A stretch of 64,000 bases of DNA from Hysterangium stoloniferum (taxonomy: Eukaryota > Basidiomycota > Agaricomycetes > Hysterangiales > Hysterangiaceae). The translations under genes were made by a program, and so were the position numbers. The stretch lies in the NCBI GenBank assembly GCA_015178975.1, contig WHVD01000047.1, forward strand, positions 124,001 through 188,000, written 5' to 3'. The notes beneath the pieces were generated by a model. It saw only the letters and a program-made list of their open reading frames with translations, was not told where the DNA came from and searched no databases. Each line of letters opens with the position of its first letter. Positions within the stretch are counted from its first letter, which is position 1. This document shows positions 48,630 through 58,892 of the stretch, piece by piece.

Positions 48630-51600
48630 ATGGGTAGCTATTTTCGAATACTCCTACACCTCATTAGAGGTTTCTTCTTTGGACACCTAGTCCCGCTACC
48701 ACTATTGCCTATACCAGGCAAAGTGGGATATGCCATTATGGCAACTAAAGTATTTTTCAATATTGAATTAAACAGTGAACAAGCGTCACAATTGCTATAT
48801 TCAATGACGAAGGACGACATCGAGGAGTATATATCGTGGATATGTTACGCCGACAGGTAAGAGGGTCCTGCCATCGTGTACCACTAGTAGCTCATGACCC
48901 TTTCTGTTAGCGAGCCTCTGAAAGCCGTCGGGGTATTTAGAAAGATCGCGACATACTTCTTTAGCGTGCAAGATACTCCACATAGCACTCAGTCATTCTC
49001 ACCTAAGGTGTCATTGAGCATTGCCCGCTATGTGGACACGAATATCTGCCCCACCGTTTACAGGCATGTGTAACACTTGTTTTTTCTTACGAATATTCAT
49101 GTTTGTGTCAAGATCTGATGCAGAGACCGTTGTCTCACTCTTGATTCTGATCCTGGTCATTTACCATATCATCCGGCTGATTTACCCTCTCATCCGGCTG
49201 ATTTACCCTCTTATCCCTCTCATTTACCTTACCATCCATCTCATTCACCCTCTCATCCATCTCATTCACCCTCTCATCTGTCTCATTCACCGTCTCATCC
49301 GTCTCATTTACCCTCTCATCCCTCTCATTTACCCTCTCATCCCTCTCATTTACCGTCTCATCCCTCTCATTTACCGTCTCATCCCTCTCATTTACCGTCT
49401 CATCCCTCTCATTTACCTTACCATCCGTCTCATTTGCCATGTCATCCATCTCACGTCCAGACGTTTTGCAAGAACCCATCCTTCCAACCTGACTAGCAAG
49501 GAAGACAATGCTGCTCACGATCAACAAGACACGGATGGGCTTCAGAAAAATCCGCTGATGGACAAAACACTGTGAGTTTATTTAATATCTTTCATATGAC
49601 CATCACGACCTCATCTGCCTATAACAAACCAGGTCAACAGGTACAATCCCGGTTCTTCGTTTAGACGAGGATGCACCGTGAGTGTTCTCTCATTTCTTTT
49701 CAAGTACCCTTGGTCATCGTTTCCTTCATAGACCCACAGCTCTTATGCCGGTCACCATGGAACACTCAAACCCTGGACGAAGGTTATCATTGAATGTGGC
49801 CCACCCTGCTGGTTCAGAGGGTGTGGCCCATTCTGTTCCTGGTTTTGATCACACGGACAGAGGAATAGGTTAGTCTTTGTATAATTCTTTTTCGCCGTGT
49901 CTCCCTGATACAGTGCACAGGGTCTTCCCTGCAACCATCTTTGGAACGTCCAGTTCTTCGTTTAGACGAGGATGCACCGTGAGTGTTCTCTCATTTCTTT
50001 TCAAGTACCCTTGGTCATTGTTTCCTTCATAGACCCACAGCTCCCATGCCGGTCACCGTGGAATGCTCAAACCCTGGACCAAAGTTATCATTGAATGTTG
50101 CCCACTCTGCTGGTTCAGAGGGTGTGGCCCATTCTGTTCCTGGTTATGATCACACGGACAGAGGGATAGGTTAGTCTTTGTATAATTTTTTTTCGCCGTG
50201 TCTCCCTGATACAGTGCACAGGGTCTTCCCTGCAACCATCTTTGGAACGTCCAGTTCTTCGTTTAGACGAGGATGCACCGTGAGTGTTCTCTCATTTCTT
50301 TTCAAGTACCCTTGGTCATTGTTTCCTTCATAGACCCACAGCTCCCATGCCGGTCACCGTGGAATGCTCAAACCCTGGACCAAAGTTATCATTGAATGTT
50401 GCCCACTCTGCTGGTTCAGAGGGTGTGGCCCATTCTGTTCCTGGTTATGATCACACGGACAGAGGGATAGGTTAGTCTTTGTATAATTTTTTTTCGCCGT
50501 GTCTCCCTGATACAGTGCACAGGGTCTTCCCTGCAACCATCTTTGGAACGTCCAGTTCTTCGTTTAGACGAGGATGCACCGTGAGTGTTCTCTCATTTCT
50601 TTTCAAGTACCCTTGGTCATTGTTTCCTTCATAGACCCACAGCTCCCATGCCGGTCACCGTGGAATGCTCAAACCCTGGACCAAAGTTATCATTGAATGT
50701 TGCCCACTCTGCTGGTTCAGAGGGTGTGGCCCATTCTGTTCCTGGTTATGATCACACGGACAGAGGGATAGGTTAGTCTTTGTATAATTTTTTTTCGCCG
50801 TGTCTCCCTCATACAGTGCACAGGGTCTTCCATGCAACCAACTTCGGAACATCCATCCGACCGGACTCACAAAGAAGACAATCATTCCTACAATCGACAA
50901 AACACGGATGGGCTTGAGGAAAATACCCTGATGGACGGAAAAATGTGGGTTTATTCAATATATTTCATATGAACATCATGACCTCATCTGCCTATAACAA
51001 AGCAGGTCGACAGGTACGACTTCCACCATCACTGAGTTCCGCTCTACCAAGCAAAGCGCCGAATCCCTTATTCGTCATGATCACAATAATGCCGATCAAG
51101 GTTGGATTGTTTTATCGCTTTAATAATAATAATGTTGACTACAAGGCGCATACAGGATCTACAATGGAAATCCTCCCTCTGGCTATTCCTGAATCGACCG
51201 GAAAAGAAGAAACGGCATCCAGCCAGCTCCCAGCTCCCTTACCCGAAGCCAGCAGGCCAGAGGATCCAGCAAACCAGGAAACAACAAGAGACTCTCTTGC
51301 CGATTGCGTTCTGTGGGTTCATCACATTTTTTTCATCCAAGTTCTAACTCATTGTCAAAAGGGAAACGAGTCATCCAAGAGAAAAAGAAATATGTACAGG
51401 GTCGCTTCCACATTCGCCGACCATTTTCGATCGTAAGTCCTCGGCTTCTTTGGGGTCTGATAACAAAGCCGAATTCAATTTTTGTTCATTGTGCTTGCAA
51501 AAACAAAGTATTTTTCCTGAGCTCTGCTTCACCGCTGGTACAGAGGTATTTGCACGAAGATGACAATCATCAAGCTACTATCGCTGAGACACTGTCTGAC

Positions 51601-52856
51601 ACCGCATCTTCCGAAGATATCCTGTTCGTCATAGTTTCCCTTCGTATAAATCCTTTCTCACACCGATCGATAGACATCCCGCGGAAGCCTCAAGCTCGGA
51701 AGCGACCACCCTTAAAGGGAACACAGAAGGTTTCACCGTCCACGGGAGTGACGAACAGTCTCTCGAGATCAAAAAAGGTTATTCATCATTCTTACGGAGC
51801 CACTGTTAGCCATTGACCTTCCAATTGATAAATAGTTTTAACCGAAGGTCCTGCATATCAAAACCACGCCACCACGCTTGCATCAGGGCAAATGACGCCT
51901 TCTGAAGCAGAGGCAGCACGTGAAATCCTCCCTAAAGACTGTATAGATGAATCATCATCGTGCGTCGTGTCATGTATGACCATATCTGTTTAATTAACGG
52001 TTCTGGCTTGCAGATGGCAAGCAACCTTCGCAGAGAGCTCGAAATGTGAGGAAAATAATTCCCAATCCGCCATTGAACAAGGAAATTTATCTTATGACTT
52101 CTCTAGTATCTTTGTCGCAACATTTAGGTGAACCTACTGATCCCCTGATTGAATTGCGCAATTCGACGGTGAGCTCCATTTAGACGCTGCCACTCCATGT
52201 CTGATCTCATGTGCCAAACTACCTGTTTCTCTTAAAAGCTTCAGGTCCCGCAAATTTCCCATCTTGAGCCAGGCGCATCAAGCCAAGAAGTAGAGGAACT
52301 TGGGGGATTCTTGCCTGGAATTAATGGCTCCGTGGTTATTTTACCAGAAGTGACCTCACCAGCGGAGTTAACGGTTGCAACTAATTCACTGGAATGTGTT
52401 TTAGAGCCTGGAGCATCGACGGAGATCTTCGTTCAAGATCCCTCACGAACGCTTGTTGATCGCAGTACATCGGAAACGCCATCCAGGTTAATAAAGAAAA
52501 TTAGAGTCGCAACTGCCCGCAGGGTCGCCAACGTTAAGACCTCCCGTGCGATGACGGTGCCGCTCAGGGCAGTGTCCGCACCACCAGGCCTCCCCGATTC
52601 ATCCGCCTCACGTCCGTGCAGTCCTGCCCACCCGTTATGTGCTTCACCTTCTGTTAGTCCGTCGCATGCCAATGCAAACTCTTCTCAGTCGAAAGGGGAA
52701 CCATCAAGACTTCCTGGTCACAGATTGCTCATGTTGGCGGTGGAAGATGCACATAACGGACCCCCCGCTAGGCGGGAACCGTTCAAGTCCCGAAATGAAT
52801 CCAGGAAAGGCTCCAATGGAACGCAACCATTCAGGACTTCAGGGTCGTCAGATTAA
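48630..52856 (+). CDS. Repeat-rich multi-exon gene of unknown function inside the inverted arms
   Basis: Starts MGSYFRILLHLIRGFFFG and ends at the stop at 52854-52856. Joins I could verify by phase include 48857/48911, exon 2 to a GTAACA donor near 49072 leading into the heptad array, the 49573/49633 join, all joins within the 301-bp array, and the 50945/51006 join. Joins between about 51435 and 52245 are uncertain. The part after the N-terminal hydrophobic lead has NIELNSEQASQLL and YFFSVQDTPHSTQSF. A heptad repeat (LIPLIYR-like, 21-bp units, 49170-49450) follows. Then a repeat of about 66 residues occurs four times, then a Ser/Thr/Pro-rich tail (PSHANANSSQSKG). Length is probably 700-900 aa. 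I recognise no domain; the repeat suggests a fast-evolving surface, secreted or scaffold-like protein. Confidence 0.6.
49170..49450 (+). repeat. 21-bp tandem repeat (heptad repeat in both strands)
   Basis: About 13 imperfect units built on TCTCATTTACCCTCTCATCCC. In the gene's frame they encode a hydrophobic heptad such as LIPLIYR; on the opposite strand the same DNA reads as VNERDET heptads. Splice phases on both sides support the plus-strand reading. Confidence 0.85.
49652..50855 (+). repeat. 301-bp tandem repeat, four units, each with two exons and two introns
   Basis: Units start at 49652, 49953, 50254 and 50555, exactly 301 bp apart, each opening GTTCTTCGTTTAGACGAGG. The unit's exons encode a short block (SLERPVLRLDEDAP) and a longer one (PVTVECSNPGPKLSLNVAHS then AGSEGVAHSVPGYDHTDRG), separated by introns of about 50 nt that are repeated too. 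The last three copies of the long exon are identical in protein; the first differs at several positions. Confidence 0.9.
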
Positions 52857-53167
52857 TGTGAGAATAAACAACTCGATGGCAAGGATATCTTACGGTGGAC
52901 TAGGATCGCGTGAATGAGTTTGGATAACCGGTGAATATCACATTCCAGTGGTGATGAGGATGTCGCAGGTAATTCGGGGAACTTGAAGGGGCGGACATGT
53001 GTCTCTTTGTATTTATTGACCCTTATCCCCTTCTTCATCTCCGTTATTCCCTGTATTCCAACAAATAGACCCTAGGGAAGAGGCTACACCTCCCCTTTCG
53101 AAATTGCCATGAAATATAGCGCAACTGATAAGATTCATTATGCAGGGTATATAATTCTCGCCAATGC
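52857..53167. other. 3' region of the repeat-rich gene
   Basis: 311 bp between the stop codon and the right inverted arm. It should hold the 3' UTR. No gene seen. Confidence 0.5.
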
Positions 53168-53778
53168 ATCATAATCAATTGAGTAAAATCTCATGCAAGA
53201 GAAGCTTGGTCTATGACAGGCGTCTATCTCTATAGAACAATGAGCGAGGTTTCTCGGCGTCTTTTAGTTGCTGGCTACTAGCCGTTAAACAATGGGATTT
53301 ATCTCATATCTAGGGTTCAATTGTTGACAATGAGACGCCATTCAGCTTAAGCACTGTGAGTATTGTCCAGCGCAGTCAACATAGTAAACAACATCTCGTA
53401 GGCGGTGGCGCGTTCGCTTAGGTTGGAACAAGGCCGGCTGAGGACGCGTCTCCTGGCATACATTGGTTTTATAATCAACATTCAACGCGACACAATACTC
53501 GCAGAGAAAACAAAAAAAAGATTGATGATTGAGAGAGTCGATGCAAGTTAATCACTGGCCGCGCACTCGATACTGCTTGGACATATTCATGATCGCACGG
53601 TTTGCAATTTTCGAGTTATCTGCTAATACAGTGAGTTGATATTCAAGTCATGGAATATGTGTGAATGCATTGTCTGTTGGGTTTGAAACTCTAAGAGATA
53701 ATAAATGTTATTTGTCAATAGGGAATCCTATTTACCTACAGGAAAAAGCTGATCAATGCTTTATTGTTCTACCCGACG
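53168..53778 (-). repeat. Right arm of the 0.6-kb inverted repeat
   Basis: Begins ATCATAATCAATTGAG and ends TTGTTCTACCCGACG, the reverse complement of the left arm at 47902-48496. Indels include about 70 extra or replaced bases near 53560-53640 relative to the left arm. Confidence 0.85.
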
Positions 53779-53939
53779 TAGGCTATTAGTGTAAGGCTTT
53801 CCTCATGCTTCACACAAAAACTCCAAAACTGAGTCAGTAGTAATGATTAATTGCGCAGCACTACAAAATTTCCCGATGCCTAGATTAAATAAGTACAATA
53901 ATTGAAGTGAATCTATCCAAATTTTTGGGGTGTTTCCTA

Positions 53940-55310
53940 ACAATGTCTTGTATCTACGTATTCTTCAGGCGTCCTGAAAACACGAAAGGCAATATGACTG
54001 GAAATTTTGGCGCGGGCGCACTCTATGCGAATTTCCGGTTCCTGTTGTCTACGTTCTACAGGTGTCATTCTCGCCTGAGTTTTCCGTCTCGGGGTTCCAA
54101 GGAGCGTGGAAGGAGTAGTTGTATGTGTTGTGGACGAACGCATGTGTGTGATAAGCTGGTACTGTCAATAAACGGACTGTACGACTTTGACAGACTAGCA
54201 CTAGACCCATACCACGAGACTCCGAAGGGCATACGCTTCATTGCCTGTGGTTCAAGGTCCATTAATTCCCTCTCAAACCGGGACAAGGGTATATTGACAC
54301 TGGTAGTGCTGTATCCTATACCAACCCCTACAGGCGGAGGCCCAGGGGTCGATGTGACTCCCTCCAGATCTCGAGTGAAAACATTCTGAAAACCCTTCAT
54401 GTAAGACTCCAGCACATTTGATTCTGTCATCAATATCAGATATAAGACGAAGAGGCACATAAGGTATGGGAAGTGAGACTGTGACCCGAGTTACGATGCG
54501 GGAGGAGTCCTTCACCGAAACCGCAGTGCTCGCCAGAAGTGTAGGCAATTTACACGAAGAAGGCTACTGAGGGGTTGAATGTGGGAGTGAAGTTGATGAT
54601 AATTCTGCTGATATTGTAATCGATGGTGCAGGCTACACCTCTGCTTGGATGGCGACTGGATACTCGACATCGCGTTTCCCAAAACTATGTGTAAAGGTGG
54701 GGGGTGCGTGGCCATGTTCTCCTAAGGCACTGTTATTGTTAATTGAAAGGATCCTTGAGTGTTGGTATAGGCGTCTTTTGCTATTAATGGCGTAAAATCA
54801 GTGTCCTGGCCCTCAAGCACATCATGGGCAAGTTCTGGAACTTCACCGGCATTGGGACAGAAGATGCGGAGACGAACGAGTCGGTTTGAAACAGCACCAG
54901 ACCAGAACGGTTGGAGGCGTGCATCGAGATTAGCATGCAGTTTGCGTGCAATGAGATCAGATCCTTGTTCCGGGAACAATGTAGTTGATTCGGTGATATT
55001 AGATATGGGCGTCGACGCATTGAATGCAGAGGATGGAGAGTTCGAATGTGACATATCAGTACTGCCTGCGAAACCGCACAAAGAATGCTGGTCATTTGTG
55101 CCTCGCTCGTCGTCAGAAGAGATCGAGGAATATGGCCACAAAAGCTTCGAGCTCCCTCACCTTTCGCTGGACGAAAGAGTGCTTTCTGGGAGCGTGACGC
55201 ATTGTCCGGAGGTCGTAAACTCGATGCAAAGCCTGAAACATAGACTTCAAGAGAAGATTCTGTACCGGAAGCTGAGTGGTTGTAGGACTTTACACCTGAC
55301 CTGGACACCT
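53940..55310 (-). pseudogene. App1-like phosphatidate phosphatase, decayed
   Basis: On the minus strand the order of blocks is that of App1 (DUF2183): LFPEQGSDLIARKL, RLQPFWSGAVSNRLVRLRIF, TQGSFQLTITVP, THPPPLHIVLG, PLRLISDIDD, GFQNVFTRDLEG, and a C-terminal block around IECARAKISSHI. Four kinds of damage show: a Trp codon became a stop right after TITVP (near 54723); frameshifts follow at about 54670 and elsewhere; further stops lie at about 54640 and 54570; and the catalytic DxDxT reads DIDDR (near 54445). App1 dephosphorylates phosphatidate at endocytic sites in yeast. No complete ORF remains, so this is a relic. 53779-53939 is a plain spacer. Confidence 0.75.
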
Positions 55311-55739
55311 TGGATATACGCAGTAAATTATTCTATATCTCATTCGATTGCGTTGGGTTGTGTCCGATGACAATTTAGAAAAGGAGGGTTTAATCCTCCC
55401 TTGCCATATTATGCAAATCTCTCCAGAGCAGGTGTTCACTGGGGTTCAAGTTTCAACCTTCACCTTGTTGAACGTCAGGTTACACAGTCAATCTAACTAT
55501 GACACCCCTCCATGAGTTAACAGTAGTCGTGAGCAACCGGTATAACCGGGGGGAGCCGTTGCCTGCCGAGAACCAACCGAACGGCGACCGGCCGTTCTGA
55601 GCACACAGCTGGATTATCAATGAACGATTTTACAGAACAGACAGATTAAAAAAGAACATCGCGGTGTGACTGCTTGCAGCTAATATTGACCAATATTGAG
55701 GTGGTCATGTGATTGGTGCGTGTCTGGCCATCTTTTATC
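55311..55739. other. Spacer with second copy of the 24-bp repeat
   Basis: The repeat lies at 55463-55486 (see 47728-47751). There is GC-rich sequence with a short hairpin near 55580-55600. No RNA gene could be recognised; it lacks a tRNA TpsiC box. Confidence 0.5.
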
Positions 55740-57305
55740 TCACTCCAGTCTGGTGAACAACATCATGTTGTGGTCTAAAGCGGAAGCCGGCTGTGACCAC
55801 AGGTGACAGACAGGCATCCATGGCAGCAGGCGCGGGCCAAACGGGGCAGAGCTTAGAAGGCCGAGGACTGGGATAAGCGGTCTGTGAATGCAACCATTTG
55901 TTAGGAGACAATGGAAACAATAGGGCGACACCCGGTAGAGCTGCAGGTTGATTTGGGAAGAGGAACCTTGGGGGAAGCCTTGAGGGAAAGGTCGGGGGCG
56001 ATGGAGTATATGAGAGCAAGTTGAGAGCAAGAGGCAGCATCAGCAATGGAATTAGCTGTGGAAGGAAGCCATTAAGTCATCCAAATAATGCCAAATGAAG
56101 GCAGGAAGATGGCGTTGTAAGATCCAGTGGAGGCCCTCAGAGAATAGGTTGAAGATATATGGAGCGGAACACAGACCAAACATAAGGAATAGCTCATAAT
56201 AAAAATTTTCCGCCAAATGGCAACCCAGTAGTGCCAATCAACCGGCCAGATAGGAATGTGCCGAAAGGCTTGTTCAAGATCTAATTTGAGCATGATTGAT
56301 CCAGGGCCAGACTCAATGAGATCAGTGACAGCAGTCTGAAACATATCATACTTTGCTTCGGAATCTGGTATACCATCATTGACTGAGGAGTCATGAGGCC
56401 AAGAGAGATGATGGATCTGTCAAAGTTTAGTGGAATGCTTTCATATAACAACACCAAGTAGTGAGGAGTGGAAATGAGGCAAAGGTGGGGATAGAAATGG
56501 ACCTCAGAGCTGTCCACACTGGAGCTGAGTGTCAATATCCGAAGCAATTGCATCGGGGAAGGAAGAAGCAGTAGGAAGATTAGGACACGATTGGCTATAT
56601 GTCCCATCACCTCTGAAGCCGTTGTCACAACCATGGTCAATGATATGCAGCAGGGCGACTACAGACAGTCGGTCCGGATAATCCGCCAAGAAAAAAACCC
56701 GTGCATCTCAGTTGAGGGTAGAAGAAACGCGGGGAAGAGTGGAGGGGTCACTTGGACAAACATTGATGGGAGGATCAGGCAAGGTGGGGGATTCCCTTGA
56801 GGGGGTAAGAGATGAGCGTGGAGAAGCAGGAAATTGCCATCAGCGGGGGACAAATCTAGTGCGGAGGTCCAAGATGTTTGCGCCTCGGAGAGGAGCAGTG
56901 GCTCGGCGCTGCAAGGCAAATTCAATGATGTGCAAACTTCGGGGACAGGCAAGAGCTATCAGCAGATAGACCGGAGCTATCTGGAGGTGGTTGGGATGAG
57001 CGAGAGCCATCCTAGGAGGGAAAGACATCCTCTGATGCGAAACCGGGAGCAAGAGGTGGGCCGGCGATAGTAAGGGGTGCAGCGGACTCGTCATAGAGGA
57101 ACGGACTCGAGGGTTGTCCAAGTTCAACACCAAGGAAATGGGTGTGGCGGCGTGTAGGTTTGAAGTGGCGAGAACGCTGGCGCACACCAGCATAGGGTCG
57201 AGTGAAGGCGAGTGGGTCTTGGATCACTAGCCGGGACGGGTGTGGCAAAAAGAGCTTGGAGCGCTGCTGGTTGTTGCTACTTCTGCGAGTAAATGGGATA
57301 CCCAT
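55740..57305 (-). pseudogene. Reverse transcriptase relic of the fungal DIRS-like / YLDD type
   Basis: Minus-strand blocks in shifting frames: a GAG/linker-like Pro-rich part (57305-56690), DYPDRLSVVALLHIID and NGFRGDG (about 56650), SWPHDSSVNDGIPDSEAKYD-like (about 56390), LKLDLEQAFRHIPIWPVDWHY (about 56290-56230), YELFLMFGLCSAPYIFNLF (about 56200-56140), and the catalytic box HYLDDL (about 56080). The DLEQAFRHIP, FGLRSAP and YLDD succession is that of the reverse transcriptases common in Agaricomycetes that resemble DIRS-type elements. I saw no tyrosine recombinase to prove that class. Several frameshifts make it non-functional. Confidence 0.75.
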
Positions 57306-57548
57306 CGAAGCCAGCAGTGGCAGGATGCGCCGTATCGTATCGCGGGAGCAACAAAATGGCTCGTTGGCCGTCCTGCTCTTTCGAGTTCAGAGGTTCAACG
57401 GTCGTGACCTAAATAAAAAGAACTGTTTTAGAAGCTGCGAGCATCCTGTGAGATGGGAGACGAAGGAACGGAGACAAAGAGAAGGAGAAAAAAGTGCTAG
57501 TGAACAATAAAAGATGGTCACACAAAAGTGACATTGAGTGAGAGTGTC
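57306..57548. other. Spacer
   Basis: Between the reverse-transcriptase relic and the AT-rich inverted-repeat element. No coding signal. Confidence 0.4.
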
Positions 57549-57858
57549 GTAAATGCCGCGACATGTTCCTTTTTTCAAAATCTGTAGATACTTCATCAAT
57601 TTTGCATTGAAAATTACCAAAATATAATAATATTTGACATTATATCATCAAAACATGATAACTATTACATCTAGTGTATATTTTCCTGGTGAAATATACC
57701 TTGTGCACCACTTTAATTGGCACATACTTAGTTATAGCCCTTCCTTGAGTGGTATTAATTCTCAAATAAACTTATTAAAGTCTTAAATAATAAAATGTAA
57801 CTTCTAAATGACATGGGTTCTAGGTTTACATGTAAAACTTGCATGTCGCGGCATTTAC
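57549..57858. mobile_element. AT-rich 310-bp element with 17-bp perfect inverted ends (MITE-like)
   Basis: Left end GTAAATGCCGCGACATG at 57549-57565, right end CATGTCGCGGCATTTAC at 57842-57858; they are exact reverse complements. The interior is about three-quarters A+T and codes for nothing. A related half-site (AGTGCCGCGACACTG) lies at about 57882-57896. No clear target-site duplication was found. Confidence 0.55.
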
Positions 57859-58164
57859 CTTCCTAATTAGGAAGTGCCGCGACACTGAAACAACTGTACT
57901 TGTGGATGTGAGGGGCTCTAAAAAATGTCAAATACTATGTATGAAATGCTCTATATTGTGTTATATGCTCTTAAAAGTGAATATTATATACAAAAAAACT
58001 TTGTTATTAGGCTGCCTCTGAAACATAGCTTCCTCACCCATTCACTCTGCTTTGTACTTCTGAGCTAATCAGAATTTTGGTCTATTTAGAGGCAAATGTG
58101 AGATTCTTGAGTGTCTGGTTCACTGCATTCACTAAATACAAGGCTGTGACCCATGGGGGGTATC
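57859..58164. other. Spacer between the MITE-like element and the LTR
   Basis: 306 bp. Contains one half-site related to the MITE-like ends. No gene. Confidence 0.4.
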
Positions 58165-58708
58165 TGTTAAGTGCCGTGTCGGGAACTTATTCCGGAACTA
58201 TCAGAAAGTCACCGGGAAGTCGGGAACTATCGGATAGGGTCAGGACGTCGGCTTCAGCTTATGTGCTGCACCTCTACGCAAACACTCAAAGTCCTTAATT
58301 TCAGAGGTGAGACTTACAATGGAAGATATGGATATTCAGAGTTCCGAAGAGTTCCGAATATCAAGCGTACAGAAAGACGGGAGGAGGAATAAGAAACTAA
58401 GTCGATATCAGATCTAAGGTAAAGTACAAATTTGCGGAAACTAATATAAGTCTACTCGTTATTGTACTACAAACTAAGACCATAATAAGACGGAAACGGA
58501 AATGTTCTTAAAACGGAAATACAATAAGACATATTAGGGAGACAATATTCCGAAACGGGAATACAACAAACAAACGAGTGAATACTTGTCAACGGACAAA
58601 TTACCAAATGCAGAACAAGGGAAGAACGCAGATGATACGGTAACTGTGATGTTCCGTAGTCGGAGATCGGAAGTCGGATATTGAAACATCTGGGAACGGG
58701 TCATAACA
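58165..58708 (-). repeat. 3' LTR of the minus-strand Ty3/gypsy element
   Basis: Runs from TGTTAAGTGCC to GGTCATAACA on the plus strand (544 bp), so it has TG...CA ends with TGTTA/TAACA inversion. Immediately outside its high end is GTACCCCCCTGTTAG; on the minus strand that is AACAGGGGGGTAC, a polypurine tract right before the LTR start. This fixes the element's orientation as minus. Confidence 0.75.
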
Positions 58709-58892
58709 GTACCCCCCTGTTAGGCCAAAATCCCATAGAGGCGATTAGGTACTGAGTGATTGAAGCGACGGCTGATTATTATGTGTCGTGAAATTTACGC
58801 AATTCTGGAGGTGAGAGTTTCGGCTGATGTGCTGAGTATAAAAACCTTCAAATATTCAAATTAACGTTTTTGTTTCTTTGTCCACAACTTGT

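Larger units (their letters stand above)
47902..53778. mobile_element. 5.9-kb unit with long inverted arms, origin unknown
   Basis: Two arms of about 600 bp (47902-48496 and 53168-53778) in opposite orientation enclose exactly one multi-exon gene (48630-52856). No target-site duplication is evident beside the outer ends, and no transposase motif is seen in the gene. It could be a non-standard DNA transposon with long inverted ends, or an inverted duplication of a promoter region around a resident gene. The alternative readings are about equally likely. Confidence 0.45.

Noticed and set aside
49652-50855. CRISPR array
   Set aside because: The repeats are 301 bp, contiguous and nearly identical throughout; there are no short repeats with unique spacers, and the genome is eukaryotic.
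49135-50900. Minus-strand ORFs in the repeats (VNERDET heptads and four 60-81-aa ORFs)
   Set aside because: Splice sites, phase continuity and the repeat of introns all support the plus strand. Kept only as an open question for the heptad part.
55560-55610. GC-rich hairpin as a possible tRNA or small RNA
   Set aside because: No T-loop or acceptor pairing of tRNA type could be found; probably part of decayed repeat sequence.
58165-58708. Plus-strand orientation for the gypsy LTR (LTR, then the coiled-coil ORF as gag)
   Set aside because: The base run next to the LTR is GTACCCCCC, which is a polypurine tract only on the minus strand; no TGG primer site follows on the plus strand, and the integrase is on the minus strand.
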